From assembly GCF_014145665.1 (NCBI RefSeq), contig NZ_JACHTD010000004.1, positions 186,001-250,000 on the forward strand: a DNA stretch of 64,000 nt, written 5' to 3'. Positions within the stretch are counted from its first letter, which is position 1; each line of letters starts with the position of its first letter. The DNA is from Myroides sp. NP-2. Its GTDB lineage: Bacteria > Bacteroidota > Bacteroidia > Flavobacteriales > Flavobacteriaceae. Below are positions 25,198-33,855 of the stretch, in pieces. The translations under genes were made by a program, and so were the position numbers. The notes below the pieces were generated by a model. It did no database searches. It had not been told where the DNA came from and saw only the letters and a program-made list of their open reading frames with translations.

Positions 25198-25890
25198 CTA
25201 TTTGTTTACCTTGCTATAGGCATCAAAGATTAGCTCCTGAATAGAGTTAGAAATCTGTGCTTTTCCTTCTTCTGTATTGATGTCAATGCCACAAAAATTA
25301 CTTCCATTGTTTTTTGCGTGTAAGGAAAGATAGTAAATACCGCTGATCACAAGGGCTAAACGCGCTCTGATATCAACCGATGAATGCTCGAAGTAAGGAA
25401 TCACCTTAGCAAATAAATTTTCACCTAATTCTTCTCGTGCATCCGCTATTTTTCTCAGTGTCTCATTGTGTTCGCCAATCTCCCAATGAATAATGCGCTG
25501 TAAGGAACGATCGTTCAATAGCGTTTCAAATTGATTTTGTAAAAGATCGTTGATATCGTCTTTGGTCAATTTGTCTGGATTTTGCAACAATTGCTGTAAA
25601 TCCTTATTGGCTGTACTTCTAAAAAAGTCCTTTTGATTGATGTATTCTTCTACTAGATTATCTACCCCACCAAAATACGTCCATACCAATTTCTTATCTA
25701 CACCAGCAACCTTTGCAATATTCGGTGCTGTCAGTCCTGTGTAGCCCTTTTTTTGCAATACTTTTCCTACAGCTGCAATCATTTTGTTCATGGTTCTCGA
25801 CTTGTCTCGTATCGGACCAGAAGAAACTTTTCTAGCTTTTTTAGCTGATTCTTCTTTGTTCTCTTTTGGTTTGACTTCTTTTTTTTGCAT
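25198..25890 (-). CDS. TetR/AcrR family transcriptional regulator
   Basis: A 230-residue repressor-type protein. After a very basic, lysine-rich N-terminal extension (1-30) comes the TetR HTH (KMIAAVGKVLQKKGYTGLTA, then PNIAKVAGVDKKLVWTYFGG), and the rest is the helical ligand-binding domain. The ligand and target genes are not evident; the neighbours are a HdeD-like protein (convergent) and a small membrane protein (divergent). The basic extension is longer than usual and may add non-specific DNA binding. Confidence 0.88.
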   Translation of the reverse strand: MQKKEVKPKENKEESAKKARKVSSGPIRDKSRTMNKMIAAVGKVLQKKGYTGLTAPNIAKVAGVDKKLVWTYFGGVDNLVEEYINQKDFFRSTANKDLQQLLQNPDKLTKDDINDLLQNQFETLLNDRSLQRIIHWEIGEHNETLRKIADAREELGENLFAKVIPYFEHSSVDIRARLALVISGIYYLSLHAKNNGSNFCGIDINTEEGKAQISNSIQELIFDAYSKVNK

Positions 25891-26206
25891 TTGTTGTTCG
25901 TTTTAGGTAAAACCGCCTGCTTTTTTACCCTCGATGATAAAAGATAAAAAGACCACTGCGTACTAGGTGTAATCGATATATGTAAAAAAAATAATTTTAA
26001 AACTACTTTTTACTACTATTAGTATGAAACTCGAATATAATGTAAATATAGTTATAAAAAAAGCGTTTGCTTTTGCATTTTATTTATTTTTAAGTCCGAG
26101 TATAATTATACCCAATGCTTTTAAATTGGATAAAAAACGTTAAAAATTATATAAAAAGATAAATTTAGTACACTATTTGTGTTTGTTTATTAAAGTAAAT
26201 AAAACA
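25891..26206. other. Divergent intergenic region, AT-rich
   Basis: The 316 bases between the TetR gene and the small membrane protein are very AT-rich, with no frame, strong hairpin or clear promoter pair. Confidence 0.5.
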
Positions 26207-26605
26207 ATGCGTATCACAAAGAGAACTTATATAATACTAGATTGGCTGGGAATTGGTATTTTCCTCTTTTTAATTGTATTCAATTGGGGATCAAGACGAG
26301 AAATTACCGAAGCTCCTTTTTTTGTCGGTCGATATCAAGGAGTAGCTGTATTTGAGGATCAGGATCAAAATATTCAATGTGATACCGCCAGTATTGACGT
26401 GATTAAAATTGGCCCTAAAACGTCTTTTGTGTTTTCTGGTTCAATACCAACCATTTCTAAAGTGGTATTTGAAGAAAATAAGTCTAAAATTCTCATCAAT
26501 TTAAATGCTATAGACACCAACTACATTCGGTTGGATACTCGCAAACTAGAGATCTTATTCCATGAGGGTTCAAAAAGTTGGACGGTTTATGCCGATAGAA
26601 ATTAG
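26207..26605 (+). CDS. Small membrane-anchored protein of unknown function
   Basis: A 132-residue protein starting MRITKRTYIILDWLGIGIFL with one N-terminal membrane helix (about 8-26); the remainder (about 35-132) is a beta-rich domain facing the periplasm or cell surface. No family is recognised. The ATG at 26207 is favoured over 26177, which would add ten residues before the basic start of the anchor. A terminator follows its stop and serves the convergent gene too. Confidence 0.6.
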   Translation: MRITKRTYIILDWLGIGIFLFLIVFNWGSRREITEAPFFVGRYQGVAVFEDQDQNIQCDTASIDVIKIGPKTSFVFSGSIPTISKVVFEENKSKILINLNAIDTNYIRLDTRKLEILFHEGSKSWTVYADRN

Positions 26606-26632
26606 AATAAAGGCACTAGGCCCTTATTCTAA
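26604..26632. terminator. Imperfect hairpin between convergent genes
   Basis: Arms AGAATAAAGG and CCCTTATTCT with one mismatch, located between the stops of the genes at 26207 and 26643. Confidence 0.5.
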
Positions 26633-26642
26633 TGCCTACTTA

Positions 26643-27134
26643 TTAGGTGATAAATGTGTAATCCCCAATAGAAATTGCGTGTATCTTTGGCGTTAAATCC
26701 AACACGTTTCGCTGCTTAATGATGGGGGAAGCCGTAGCATTAAGGCTGTGTTTTCTTCCCTCAATCAACTGCTTATCCGTTACTTTTTTTAATAGTTTCA
26801 CTCGTTGATCTTCCTTTTTGAGCTCAATGAGCAAATAGTTTACTGAAGGTAAGTCAACGTTTTTTAAGGTTTCATCATCTCGTATAAAAGCCTCTTGTTT
26901 GAAGTATAAATGTTCAATTGAACCCGTTGAAGCTTGCATCTGGTTCTTGTTCTTCTCTAACACCTTTAACAACTGCTCGTTGTATAACATACTCAGGTGA
27001 TTGCACTCATCTCGGGTGAGAAATAAAGGAGCGATTTTCGAATTGTGGTTGTAAATAGCGAATACTTGAAGGACGATAGGATCATCGAGATTCAAGAACA
27101 ATTCAATGGGTGGGGTTAATTCTAAATTTTTCAT
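26643..27134 (-). CDS. Cytosolic protein of unknown function
   Basis: A 163-residue protein with no signal peptide or membrane helix, starting MKNLELTPPIELFLNLDDP. I do not recognise it. It is alpha/beta with a lysine-rich C-terminal part (KKEDQRVKLLKKVTDKQLIE). It stands alone between a convergent small membrane gene and a long empty region, and its codon use looks like that of its neighbours, so I see no sign of transfer. Confidence 0.55.
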   Translation of the reverse strand: MKNLELTPPIELFLNLDDPIVLQVFAIYNHNSKIAPLFLTRDECNHLSMLYNEQLLKVLEKNKNQMQASTGSIEHLYFKQEAFIRDDETLKNVDLPSVNYLLIELKKEDQRVKLLKKVTDKQLIEGRKHSLNATASPIIKQRNVLDLTPKIHAISIGDYTFIT

Positions 27135-27816
27135 AGCAATGGATTTTTGTTTTTCTCTTAAATATAAGCAATTATTTGTGTAGTATTTTTTATATAACGA
27201 ATTATTTATTGCGATTAGTATAGAGTAGGTGTGTATATTCGTGTTAAAAATGAATAAACAAACAAGAGATAGTGCCCTTAAATACCGTCAAATAAGAAAA
27301 GTATACACTGACATTTGTTTTCAATGCCAAGAATAAGAACAGCAAAAGTAAGAGGAATGAACACTAATGAACTAAAAAAATAATGTGTTTTAATTTTTTG
27401 ATATACAGTGTTTTAGTTTATGTTACCCTTGTTGTATTACGCAATTCGTAAAGAGTTTTTTTTTAATTTAAGAAATAAATGTTAAATATTTGTAAATGAA
27501 AAGACTGCAAGTATTTTATTGTTAGTAAATAACAAATTTATGAGTCAGATTGAAAGCACATTTAGAATATAGGTAATAAATCGTTTATTAAAATTAGAAT
27601 CAGGTCCCCAATTTGATTTTTGAGTTACTATATTTGTGTTTGATATTCAGCCTATGTTTTTACATAGGCTTTTTTGAGTTGCTCTATATGTAGAACTCGT
27701 CCTGCATAGCGCAGAGAAACGCAGAACCTATAGCAAGATAGTACGGTATATACATTTCTATTATAATAAATATAAGCACTTCCTATTTATGGAATTGAGT
27801 ATAAAATTACAATTTA
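27135..27816 (+). promoter_or_regulatory. Long intergenic region with promoter box followed at once by a terminator hairpin
   Basis: The 682 bases have no convincing frame. A TATATTTG -7 box (27629-27636) is followed 13 bases on by a hairpin with arms AGCCTATG (27649-27656) and CATAGGCT (27663-27670) and a T run (to 27676), about 140 bases before the AraC-type gene. A promoter this close to a terminator suggests transcription attenuation of that gene, or a very short RNA. Which is unknown. The left 400 bases hold nothing I can name. Confidence 0.4.
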
Positions 27817-29370
27817 ATGAACTTTAGAATAATATTTTGTATTCTGATTACGGTTTCTGGCTACACTCAAAACACTTCATTTGATAGCCTCTATGCGCAT
27901 GTAAAAACAGTAGCTTTGACTTCCACGCCTCAAGAGGTTTTAATGCAAATTTCTGATTTAGAGCAATTGACAAGTACGCCTGCGCAAGTAATAGAGGTCT
28001 ATCTATTAAAAGCCTCTTTACTGCGGCAATACGGTCTGCGCGATAAGGCCATTGCAACGCTCCAAAAGGCGGATAGCTTTGCAGTAAACGCCCAACACAT
28101 AATTTTAAAAGCGAGAATACAAGGCACTTTGTCCACCTTGTATCGAGAAAATGGTATAGAGAGCTTAGGTAAGCTCGCTTTGGTAAAGGCCAAGCATTGG
28201 TCTAAGAAAGTCAAAGATCCGTTAGAATTGGCTGTATTAAATGGAAATTTACTGCAAGAACAGGCGTACTACTACATGAACAGTGCCCAATTTAGTGAAG
28301 CCATCACAGCGTTAACACAAGGAAGACGCGAATTTGAAAAAGTAGAACACCCACAACAGCGCTTCTTTTATCTAGCAACTACGGATCAATTAATTGGGGA
28401 CAACTATATTCAATTGGGAAACTTAGACCTTGCCGTAAAAACGTTGAATCTCGCTCTAGCTGAATTACAAGGCTCCAATAATCCACAAAGCCCATTGAAG
28501 GGGTTTATTTACAGGAATTTAGGCGAATCCTATCTCAAAAGCCAAGATTATGAAACATCCTTACTTTTTTTGAACAACGCCATTGATGTTGCCGAACAAT
28601 CTGGTTTTCTCTCCCTAAAAAAACAAGTTTTTGCCACGCTAAAAGAGTATGCCAAACAGAGAGAAGATAGAGAAATGTACGTGAACTACAATGAAAAGTA
28701 TATCCAACTCGTCGAACAAGAACTCCAAGTACAAGCTAAAATTGCCAATTACTTGGTAGCGTCTTATTATGAGAAAGAAGGGGAACTCACCTTAGCGTAT
28801 ACTAATTACGTCTACTATAGCTTGTCAATTGTTGGTGGCATCCTACTTTTTTTATCCTATTCGCTATATCACAGACGTCAGCTGCTTAAACGAAATCCCA
28901 AAACCCAGGCAGTTCCTGTTTCAACTGCTGTTGTAGAAGTAGTAGAATGGAAAGGGGAGTTGGCACCCGAAAATAACGACATAGGCATCGATTACAACTA
29001 TATTTCCAAAGAGATGGAAGAACTCATCCTCAGTGGAATTGCATCCTTTGAGTATCACAAGGGGTTTTTAAAACACGAAATTTCTTTGAGTAAACTCGCT
29101 AGTCAAATAGGCGTTAATCACCGCTATCTGTCCTACGTCATTAAACACCATAAACAACAAGATTTTTCCAGCTATATCAATACATTGCGCATTGATTATA
29201 TTGTTGAGTTACTCCAGAAAAATCCCGAAATGCTCAAGTACAAAATTAGCTATTTGGCAGACTTATGCGGTTTTGCCTCTCACAGTCGTTTTACCATTAC
29301 TTTTAAGCGAATCAAAGGAATGTCTCCTTCTGCTTTTATCGAGCAAATCCAAAATATAATATATAAGTAG
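27817..29370 (+). CDS. TPR-membrane-AraC one-component regulator
   Basis: A 517-residue sensor-regulator in one chain. After a signal-like N-terminus (MNFRIIFCILITVSGYTQ) come periplasmic TPR-type helical repeats (about 30-320), one membrane helix (about 333-353, LSIVGGILLFLSYSLYH), then a cytoplasmic AraC HTH pair (about 410-515, ISLSKLASQIGVNHRYLSYV and ISYLADLCGFASHSRFTITF). Proteins of this build are common in Flavobacteriia and bind DNA in response to a periplasmic or envelope signal; targets are unknown. The gene is preceded by the leader with a terminator hairpin at 27649. Confidence 0.85.
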   Translation: MNFRIIFCILITVSGYTQNTSFDSLYAHVKTVALTSTPQEVLMQISDLEQLTSTPAQVIEVYLLKASLLRQYGLRDKAIATLQKADSFAVNAQHIILKARIQGTLSTLYRENGIESLGKLALVKAKHWSKKVKDPLELAVLNGNLLQEQAYYYMNSAQFSEAITALTQGRREFEKVEHPQQRFFYLATTDQLIGDNYIQLGNLDLAVKTLNLALAELQGSNNPQSPLKGFIYRNLGESYLKSQDYETSLLFLNNAIDVAEQSGFLSLKKQVFATLKEYAKQREDREMYVNYNEKYIQLVEQELQVQAKIANYLVASYYEKEGELTLAYTNYVYYSLSIVGGILLFLSYSLYHRRQLLKRNPKTQAVPVSTAVVEVVEWKGELAPENNDIGIDYNYISKEMEELILSGIASFEYHKGFLKHEISLSKLASQIGVNHRYLSYVIKHHKQQDFSSYINTLRIDYIVELLQKNPEMLKYKISYLADLCGFASHSRFTITFKRIKGMSPSAFIEQIQNIIYK

Positions 29371-29474
29371 CTTCTAGTTCAGTGTTGCTGTGGTGTTACC
29401 AAAAAGTTATCTTATTGGGTGACTGTTGGTGGTGTTGTTTTTTTGCTGAAATTTAGTATATCAAAAGAAAGCAT

Positions 29475-30017
29475 ATGGAACAGTATAACAAGCATAGTTT
29501 TTTTGTAGAAGTAGGGGTGACAATTCCCTCAGGAAAAGAGGTTAATAAATTGCAAGTGCGATTTGGCTTTTCCGAAGAGATGCGCAAGTTGTTGTTGGTA
29601 CAAAGCCAGGGCAACACAAGACATAGCCTTATGCAATCAGGGATCACGTCAGAGTCTTTAGAAGCTCTTGAAGGCGTGGTGGTTTGGTACACCCTCGATG
29701 GCTTAGACGAGACGCTTGATATTATTGAACGCAACGAAGACTGCGTGCTGTCTGATTACTTGTTCGTTTTCGCACAAGATCACCTAGGAAATCAATATGC
29801 AGAAATTACTAAAGGAAAATGGAAGGGACACATTGTGTGGCTCAATGCCTTGTACTACGCCGATGTCGATAGTTTGGAAGAATTGTTGGAAGAGTATAGT
29901 GACTCCGCTGAAGCGTCAATCGGACGCGTAGAGGATGAAACAGTGTTTCAGCTTCTCTATACGAGTCAACAATTAGTCGCCATGCAAGCCTCCTCCTTAG
30001 AGATGTTTCTGTGTTAA
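29475..30017 (+). CDS. SUKH (SMI1/KNR4)-like protein, possibly an immunity protein
   Basis: A 180-residue cytoplasmic protein. The segment DYLFVFAQDHLGNQYAEITK, then GHIVWLNALYYADVDSLEELLEE, follows the SUKH core pattern (strand, turn with G/N, tryptophan strand, acidic helix). SUKH proteins are often immunity proteins for contact-dependent or polymorphic toxins, but no toxin gene is visible nearby, and SUKH domains also occur outside that setting. The assignment is by pattern only. It is flanked on the right by a terminator and the large heptamer repeat. Confidence 0.5.
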   Translation: MEQYNKHSFFVEVGVTIPSGKEVNKLQVRFGFSEEMRKLLLVQSQGNTRHSLMQSGITSESLEALEGVVVWYTLDGLDETLDIIERNEDCVLSDYLFVFAQDHLGNQYAEITKGKWKGHIVWLNALYYADVDSLEELLEEYSDSAEASIGRVEDETVFQLLYTSQQLVAMQASSLEMFLC

Positions 30018-30079
30018 TCGATAAAAATAAAATTGCTTATTCCTATGAATAAGAATTGATGCGTTTTTTTAGTTTGTCA

Positions 30080-30113
30080 AGCCTGTATAAATTTTTTTAT
30101 ACAGGCTATTTTG
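30080..30113 (+). terminator. Terminator after the SUKH-like gene
   Basis: 12-bp perfect arms AGCCTGTATAAA and TTTATACAGGCT with a loop of four T and an A/T tail. Confidence 0.75.
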
Positions 30114-30135
30114 TAAAAAATAAAAGTGAACAGGA

Positions 30136-30348
30136 TGTGAGTGGTGAATGGTGAGTGGTGAATGGTGAGTGGTGCGTGGTGAGTGGTAATGGTGAGTGGT
30201 GAGTGGTGAGTGGTAAGTGGTGAGTGGTGAGTGGTAAGTGGTAAGTGGTGAGTGGTAAGTGGTGAGTGGTGAGTGGTAAGTGGTGAGTGGTGAATGGTAA
30301 GTGGTGAGTGGAATGGTGCGTGGTGAGTGGAATGGTGCGTGGTGAGTC
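30136..30348. repeat. Tandem heptamer repeat, consensus GGTGAGT, about 30 copies
   Basis: About 210 bases of GGTGAGT units with single-base variants (GGTGAAT, GGTAAGT, GGTGCGT) and a few six-base units. Because 7 is not a multiple of 3, all three minus-strand frames are open and would encode repeating THHSPLT/TYHSPLT peptides; these are not credible genes. Shorter runs of the same word lie right after the stop at 40324 and over the stop of the AlkC-like gene at 61316-61346. Confidence 0.9.
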
Positions 30349-30370
30349 CATACTGAGTCCATAGTGAGTC

Positions 30371-30415
30371 CATAGTGACTCTAGTAAAACAAGGCTTTTT
30401 TATAGAGTCACTATG
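30371..30415. repeat. 13-bp inverted repeat after the heptamer array
   Basis: Arms CATAGTGACTCTA (30371-30383) and TAGAGTCACTATG (30403-30415) around a 19-base loop, next to direct repeats of AGTCCATA at the end of the heptamer array. Function unknown; no gene lies between 30018 and 30529. Confidence 0.65.
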
Positions 30416-30477
30416 CAGTCACTATGGAAGTACAGCGTTGTTGTACCGACGATAACGGGTTCATAGGACGGTAAAAA

Positions 30478-30507
30478 AAAAGAGTGCCCTTTTGGGACAC
30501 CCTCTTA
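30478..30507 (-). terminator. Terminator of the DPP-IV-type peptidase gene
   Basis: Read on the minus strand: AGAGGGTGTCCC, a loop of four A, GGGCACTCT and a long run of T. Confidence 0.8.
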
Positions 30508-30529
30508 TATAGTTGTTTATTTTGATCGT

Positions 30530-32722
30530 TTATGGCCTTGGTTTAGCCAAGTAATCAAAGAAGTACTGCGCAATTTTAGTGTTTAAATGCACGCGATCCA
30601 ATCCTCTCACATTGTGTTCGTGGTTTGGATACAAGAAGTAATCCACTTGTTTATTTGCTTTGATACACGCTTCTATAAACAGCATAGAATGTTGCTGAAC
30701 CACAACCGGATCCTGTGCCCCGTGAATAAGTAATAATTTGTTGTCTAGTTTTGACGCTTTGTTTAACAAGCTAGTGCGCTCATATCCTTCCGGATTTTCT
30801 TTTGGCGTATCCATATAGCGCTCCCCATACATAATTTCGTACATCTTCCAATCCATAACAGGACCACCTGCAACGCCTACTTTAAATACAGAAGGATAGT
30901 TAACCGATAAGGATGTGGTCATAAAACCTCCATAACTCCATCCATACACACCGATTTTCGATTGATCGACATAGGGAAGTGTTTGTAAGTACTTCACACC
31001 AACCATTTGATCAGCCATTTCATTTTGACCCAATTGACGGTGAATTACATGCTCAAAATCTTTTCCTCTGTTAAAACTACCTCTGTTGTCTACCGTAAAA
31101 ACAATATAGCCTTGTTGTGCCATATAGTGGAAGAATAACGAAGACCCTTCTAACCATGTATTGGTAATTAATTGCGCATGTGGACCCCCATAAACATATA
31201 CCATCACAGGATATGTTTTAGTTGCATCGAAATTAGTAGGGTAGATCATACGAGCATTTAATGGCGTTTTTCCATCAGCTGCTGTCAGGCTAAGAATTTC
31301 TGTTTTAGGCATCGTAATCACCCCTTGGTATGGATCCTTTGCCTGTAGTATTTCTACCTCTTTTTGATTAGAAGTTTGAACCAAAGACACGCGATTGGGA
31401 ACGTCATAGCTGTTAAATGAATCGAGGAATATGCTTTTGTCCGTGTTGAACAACGCCTCATGCGTACCTGAACGAGAGGTAAGCTGCTCTGTCTTTCCTT
31501 TTTTGAGGTTCACTTTAAAAACTTGTCGATCTAACCCTTGGTTAGTGACTCCCGTATAGTATATGTTTTTTCCCTCTGCATCAAATCCTATAAGATCAGA
31601 AACAATCACCGATTCATGACCCAAGGTCTTGATTAATTTACCCGTTGTTGAATACAAATACATTTGGCGGTATCCGTCTTTTTCAGATAAATAAACAAAA
31701 GATTTATTGTCTTCAGGATTGAAAACCAATCCTTGAGAAGGCTCTGTATAAGTCGTTGATTTCTCTTCAAATAATGTCGCTTCTAACGCTCCTGTTGCTG
31801 CGTTATACTTGTTGAGCTTCAGGTGATTCTGCTCGCGGTTTAACACCCCTACATAAACGTAATTCCCCGATGGATCCCAAGTTACCATCGTTAAAAACTG
31901 ATCTTGATCGCCTGTGGCTAACGTAATTTTGTTCTGCGTATAAACGTCGTAAATCACTAGAGAAACACGTTCATTTTCCATACCCGCCATCGGATATTTG
32001 ATGTTTTTGTTCTCTGCTACACGTGGATCCCATTGTACTAATGGATAATCTGTAACTTGTGACTGATCGTTTCTGTAGTACAACAATTGCTCTTGTTTTG
32101 GACTCCACCACATGCCTTTGTTTATGCCAAATTCATTGCGGTGTGTATTCGAACTACCATTGACAATAGCAGCATCTGTATCTTGTGTAACAGCTGTGAT
32201 CTGCCCTTTTTTGTCTGCAATTTCAATATTGTTATCCGTTAACCACGCTACATATTCTTTGTTGCGCGATAAACTGTATTCTTGTCCGTGTACTGGAATT
32301 TTATGAATCAAGCTAACTTGTTGATCCTGGGTGTTGTAGTGAAACAACCATCGAAACTTTCTAGCCGTATCTAGGACAGAAAAAGTCAATGTGTTTTCGT
32401 TTTTCCAAGCTAAATCACTAGGAAAAGATGTCAATTGAAAGCTCGCCTCAGAAATTGAAGACGTTAGTGCAGCTTGTAAATGAGCAACACTAAACAAAAA
32501 TGAAGGCGTCCAATTTACCGCTTGTGTACGGATCAACAAGCTGTCTCGCTTAGCATTTAAGTGAGTGAACGCTTGGGCATCCTTCCAGCTCGGTTGGGTT
32601 AATCGCTCTGGAGCAAAAGAAGTGTACTGGCCTAAGGTAGCTTCTTGCATGGTAAGATTGCGCTGGGCAAAAAGTAAATTACCTGTAAGAAAAGCTAGGG
32701 CAAGTAGTTGTATTTTTTTCAT
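30530..32722 (-). CDS. Dipeptidyl peptidase IV-type S9 peptidase, exported
   Basis: A 730-residue serine peptidase that removes X-Pro or X-Ala dipeptides from peptide N-termini. It has a Sec signal peptide (MKKIQLLALAFLTGNLLFAQ), an eight-bladed beta-propeller (about 40-480) and an alpha/beta-hydrolase domain with the catalytic triad: S596 in GWSYGG, D671 in HGAQDP and H703 in NHEHN. The length matches bacterial DPP-IV. It probably works in the periplasm with other peptidases in protein use. A TACCTTAG box at 32751-32758 (minus) is a possible promoter element. It is monocistronic. Confidence 0.93.
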   Translation of the reverse strand: MKKIQLLALAFLTGNLLFAQRNLTMQEATLGQYTSFAPERLTQPSWKDAQAFTHLNAKRDSLLIRTQAVNWTPSFLFSVAHLQAALTSSISEASFQLTSFPSDLAWKNENTLTFSVLDTARKFRWLFHYNTQDQQVSLIHKIPVHGQEYSLSRNKEYVAWLTDNNIEIADKKGQITAVTQDTDAAIVNGSSNTHRNEFGINKGMWWSPKQEQLLYYRNDQSQVTDYPLVQWDPRVAENKNIKYPMAGMENERVSLVIYDVYTQNKITLATGDQDQFLTMVTWDPSGNYVYVGVLNREQNHLKLNKYNAATGALEATLFEEKSTTYTEPSQGLVFNPEDNKSFVYLSEKDGYRQMYLYSTTGKLIKTLGHESVIVSDLIGFDAEGKNIYYTGVTNQGLDRQVFKVNLKKGKTEQLTSRSGTHEALFNTDKSIFLDSFNSYDVPNRVSLVQTSNQKEVEILQAKDPYQGVITMPKTEILSLTAADGKTPLNARMIYPTNFDATKTYPVMVYVYGGPHAQLITNTWLEGSSLFFHYMAQQGYIVFTVDNRGSFNRGKDFEHVIHRQLGQNEMADQMVGVKYLQTLPYVDQSKIGVYGWSYGGFMTTSLSVNYPSVFKVGVAGGPVMDWKMYEIMYGERYMDTPKENPEGYERTSLLNKASKLDNKLLLIHGAQDPVVVQQHSMLFIEACIKANKQVDYFLYPNHEHNVRGLDRVHLNTKIAQYFFDYLAKPRP

Positions 32723-33126
32723 TCTATTGTGTGATTATTTTTAATGGTCACTAAGGTAGGGCTTTTCTCTTTTCTGACCAATAAGTTTGTGTGCTTGTCG
32801 TGGTGGTTGTGTTAGACGTATAGAGAAGTGGCAACATCATTCCGTATTTCAATGCGTTTAAAGTGCTAAAAATAGATTTATCTTAGAAGATTTACTTCTA
32901 AATGCACGGATGAGCAAAAATATTCTATTAGGCAAATATTCTCATATTGAGAACAAGAAAGAAAGAATACTACTTATTTCGCTGTGAAAAGAAATAAGTA
33001 TTGTTAAAAATAAGAGGGATTTTTTTAAACGCTGAAAATACACTAAAATCGATGGGAATTTTAAATTATTATATTTGATACAAGCAATCCTGTTGATTTT
33101 TATACTATTTATCCTTTACTGTTAAA
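32723..33126. other. Divergent intergenic region, peptidase and MarR genes
   Basis: This 404-base gap has a TATATTTG -7 box at 33070-33077 (plus strand) about 50 bases before the MarR gene and a TACCTTAG box at 32751-32758 (minus) before the peptidase gene. No frame or hairpin of note is seen. Confidence 0.45.
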
Positions 33127-33783
33127 ATGAACCACAAACTATTAATTGATTTTATGCACCTTCTTTTTGAGTTTGAAAAGGAGATGAAAGAAGAATTTAC
33201 TTCTATTTATGCACCAACCATAATGGGGTTTAAACAATGGATTCGAGATAAAAAAGTACAGGAAGAAGATCAAGAGCTTGGCTTAGAGGCATCCACAGAA
33301 AATACAGATCAACATATTGTGCTATCGTTTTTTAAGTTGGCCAATTACAGCAAAACGTATTGGCGATCGCTTTTGACAGATACACCTCTTGCCCTACCAG
33401 ATAATCATATCTTTTTAATGAATTTATGGAGGCATGGTGAAATGACCAAGATGGAACTCATCCGCAAGAGTACCCAAGAAAAAGCAACAGGTATGCAAAT
33501 TATCAATCGACTGATTGAGTTGAATTTTGTTAGTCAAAAAGATTCAGAAGTAGACAAAAGGAGTAAAATTGTTGAGATCACCTCCCTAGGTCGACAAGAA
33601 CTAGAAACCAATATGGACGACATACAGAAGATTTCTCAAGTCGTTAACGGTAGTTTAAAAGGGACAGAAAAGAAGATGTTGAATCAATTACTAAACAAGT
33701 TGACCCACTTTCACGAAGAGGTGTTTAGCGAATCAAAAAGTAAAGAAGAGTTGATCTTTCTTATTGTCAATCACGAGAAATAG
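33127..33783 (+). CDS. MarR-family winged-helix regulator
   Basis: A 218-residue regulator. The winged helix lies at about 95-170 (IFLMNLWRHGEMTKMELIRK, then GMQIINRLIELNFVSQKDSE and DKRSKIVEITSLGRQ), with long helices before and after for dimerisation. The N-terminal 80 residues are longer than in most MarR proteins and helical. Ligand and regulon are unknown; neighbours are the exported peptidase (divergent) and an amino-acid permease (convergent), so a role in peptide or amino-acid use is a guess from context. Confidence 0.82.
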   Translation: MNHKLLIDFMHLLFEFEKEMKEEFTSIYAPTIMGFKQWIRDKKVQEEDQELGLEASTENTDQHIVLSFFKLANYSKTYWRSLLTDTPLALPDNHIFLMNLWRHGEMTKMELIRKSTQEKATGMQIINRLIELNFVSQKDSEVDKRSKIVEITSLGRQELETNMDDIQKISQVVNGSLKGTEKKMLNQLLNKLTHFHEEVFSESKSKEELIFLIVNHEK

Positions 33784-33810
33784 GGTTGAGTTTACGGTTA
33801 ATAGTTTACT

Positions 33811-33853
33811 TGTTCGTTCTGCGGTTTGTACTCTACAAACCGCAGAACGAACA
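33811..33853. terminator. Bidirectional terminator with 20-bp perfect arms
   Basis: Arms at 33811-33830 (TGTTCGTTCTGCGGTTTGTA) and 33834-33853 around a three-base loop, between the converging MarR and permease genes. It is preceded by a heptamer-like run (GTTTACG GTTAATA GTTTACT) at about 33789-33809. Confidence 0.8.
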
Positions 33854-33855
33854 GG

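Noticed and set aside
30069..30373. Three overlapping minus-strand frames rich in T, H, S, P, L and Y
   Set aside because: They are the translation of the GGTGAGT heptamer array in all three frames and have no start context; not genes.
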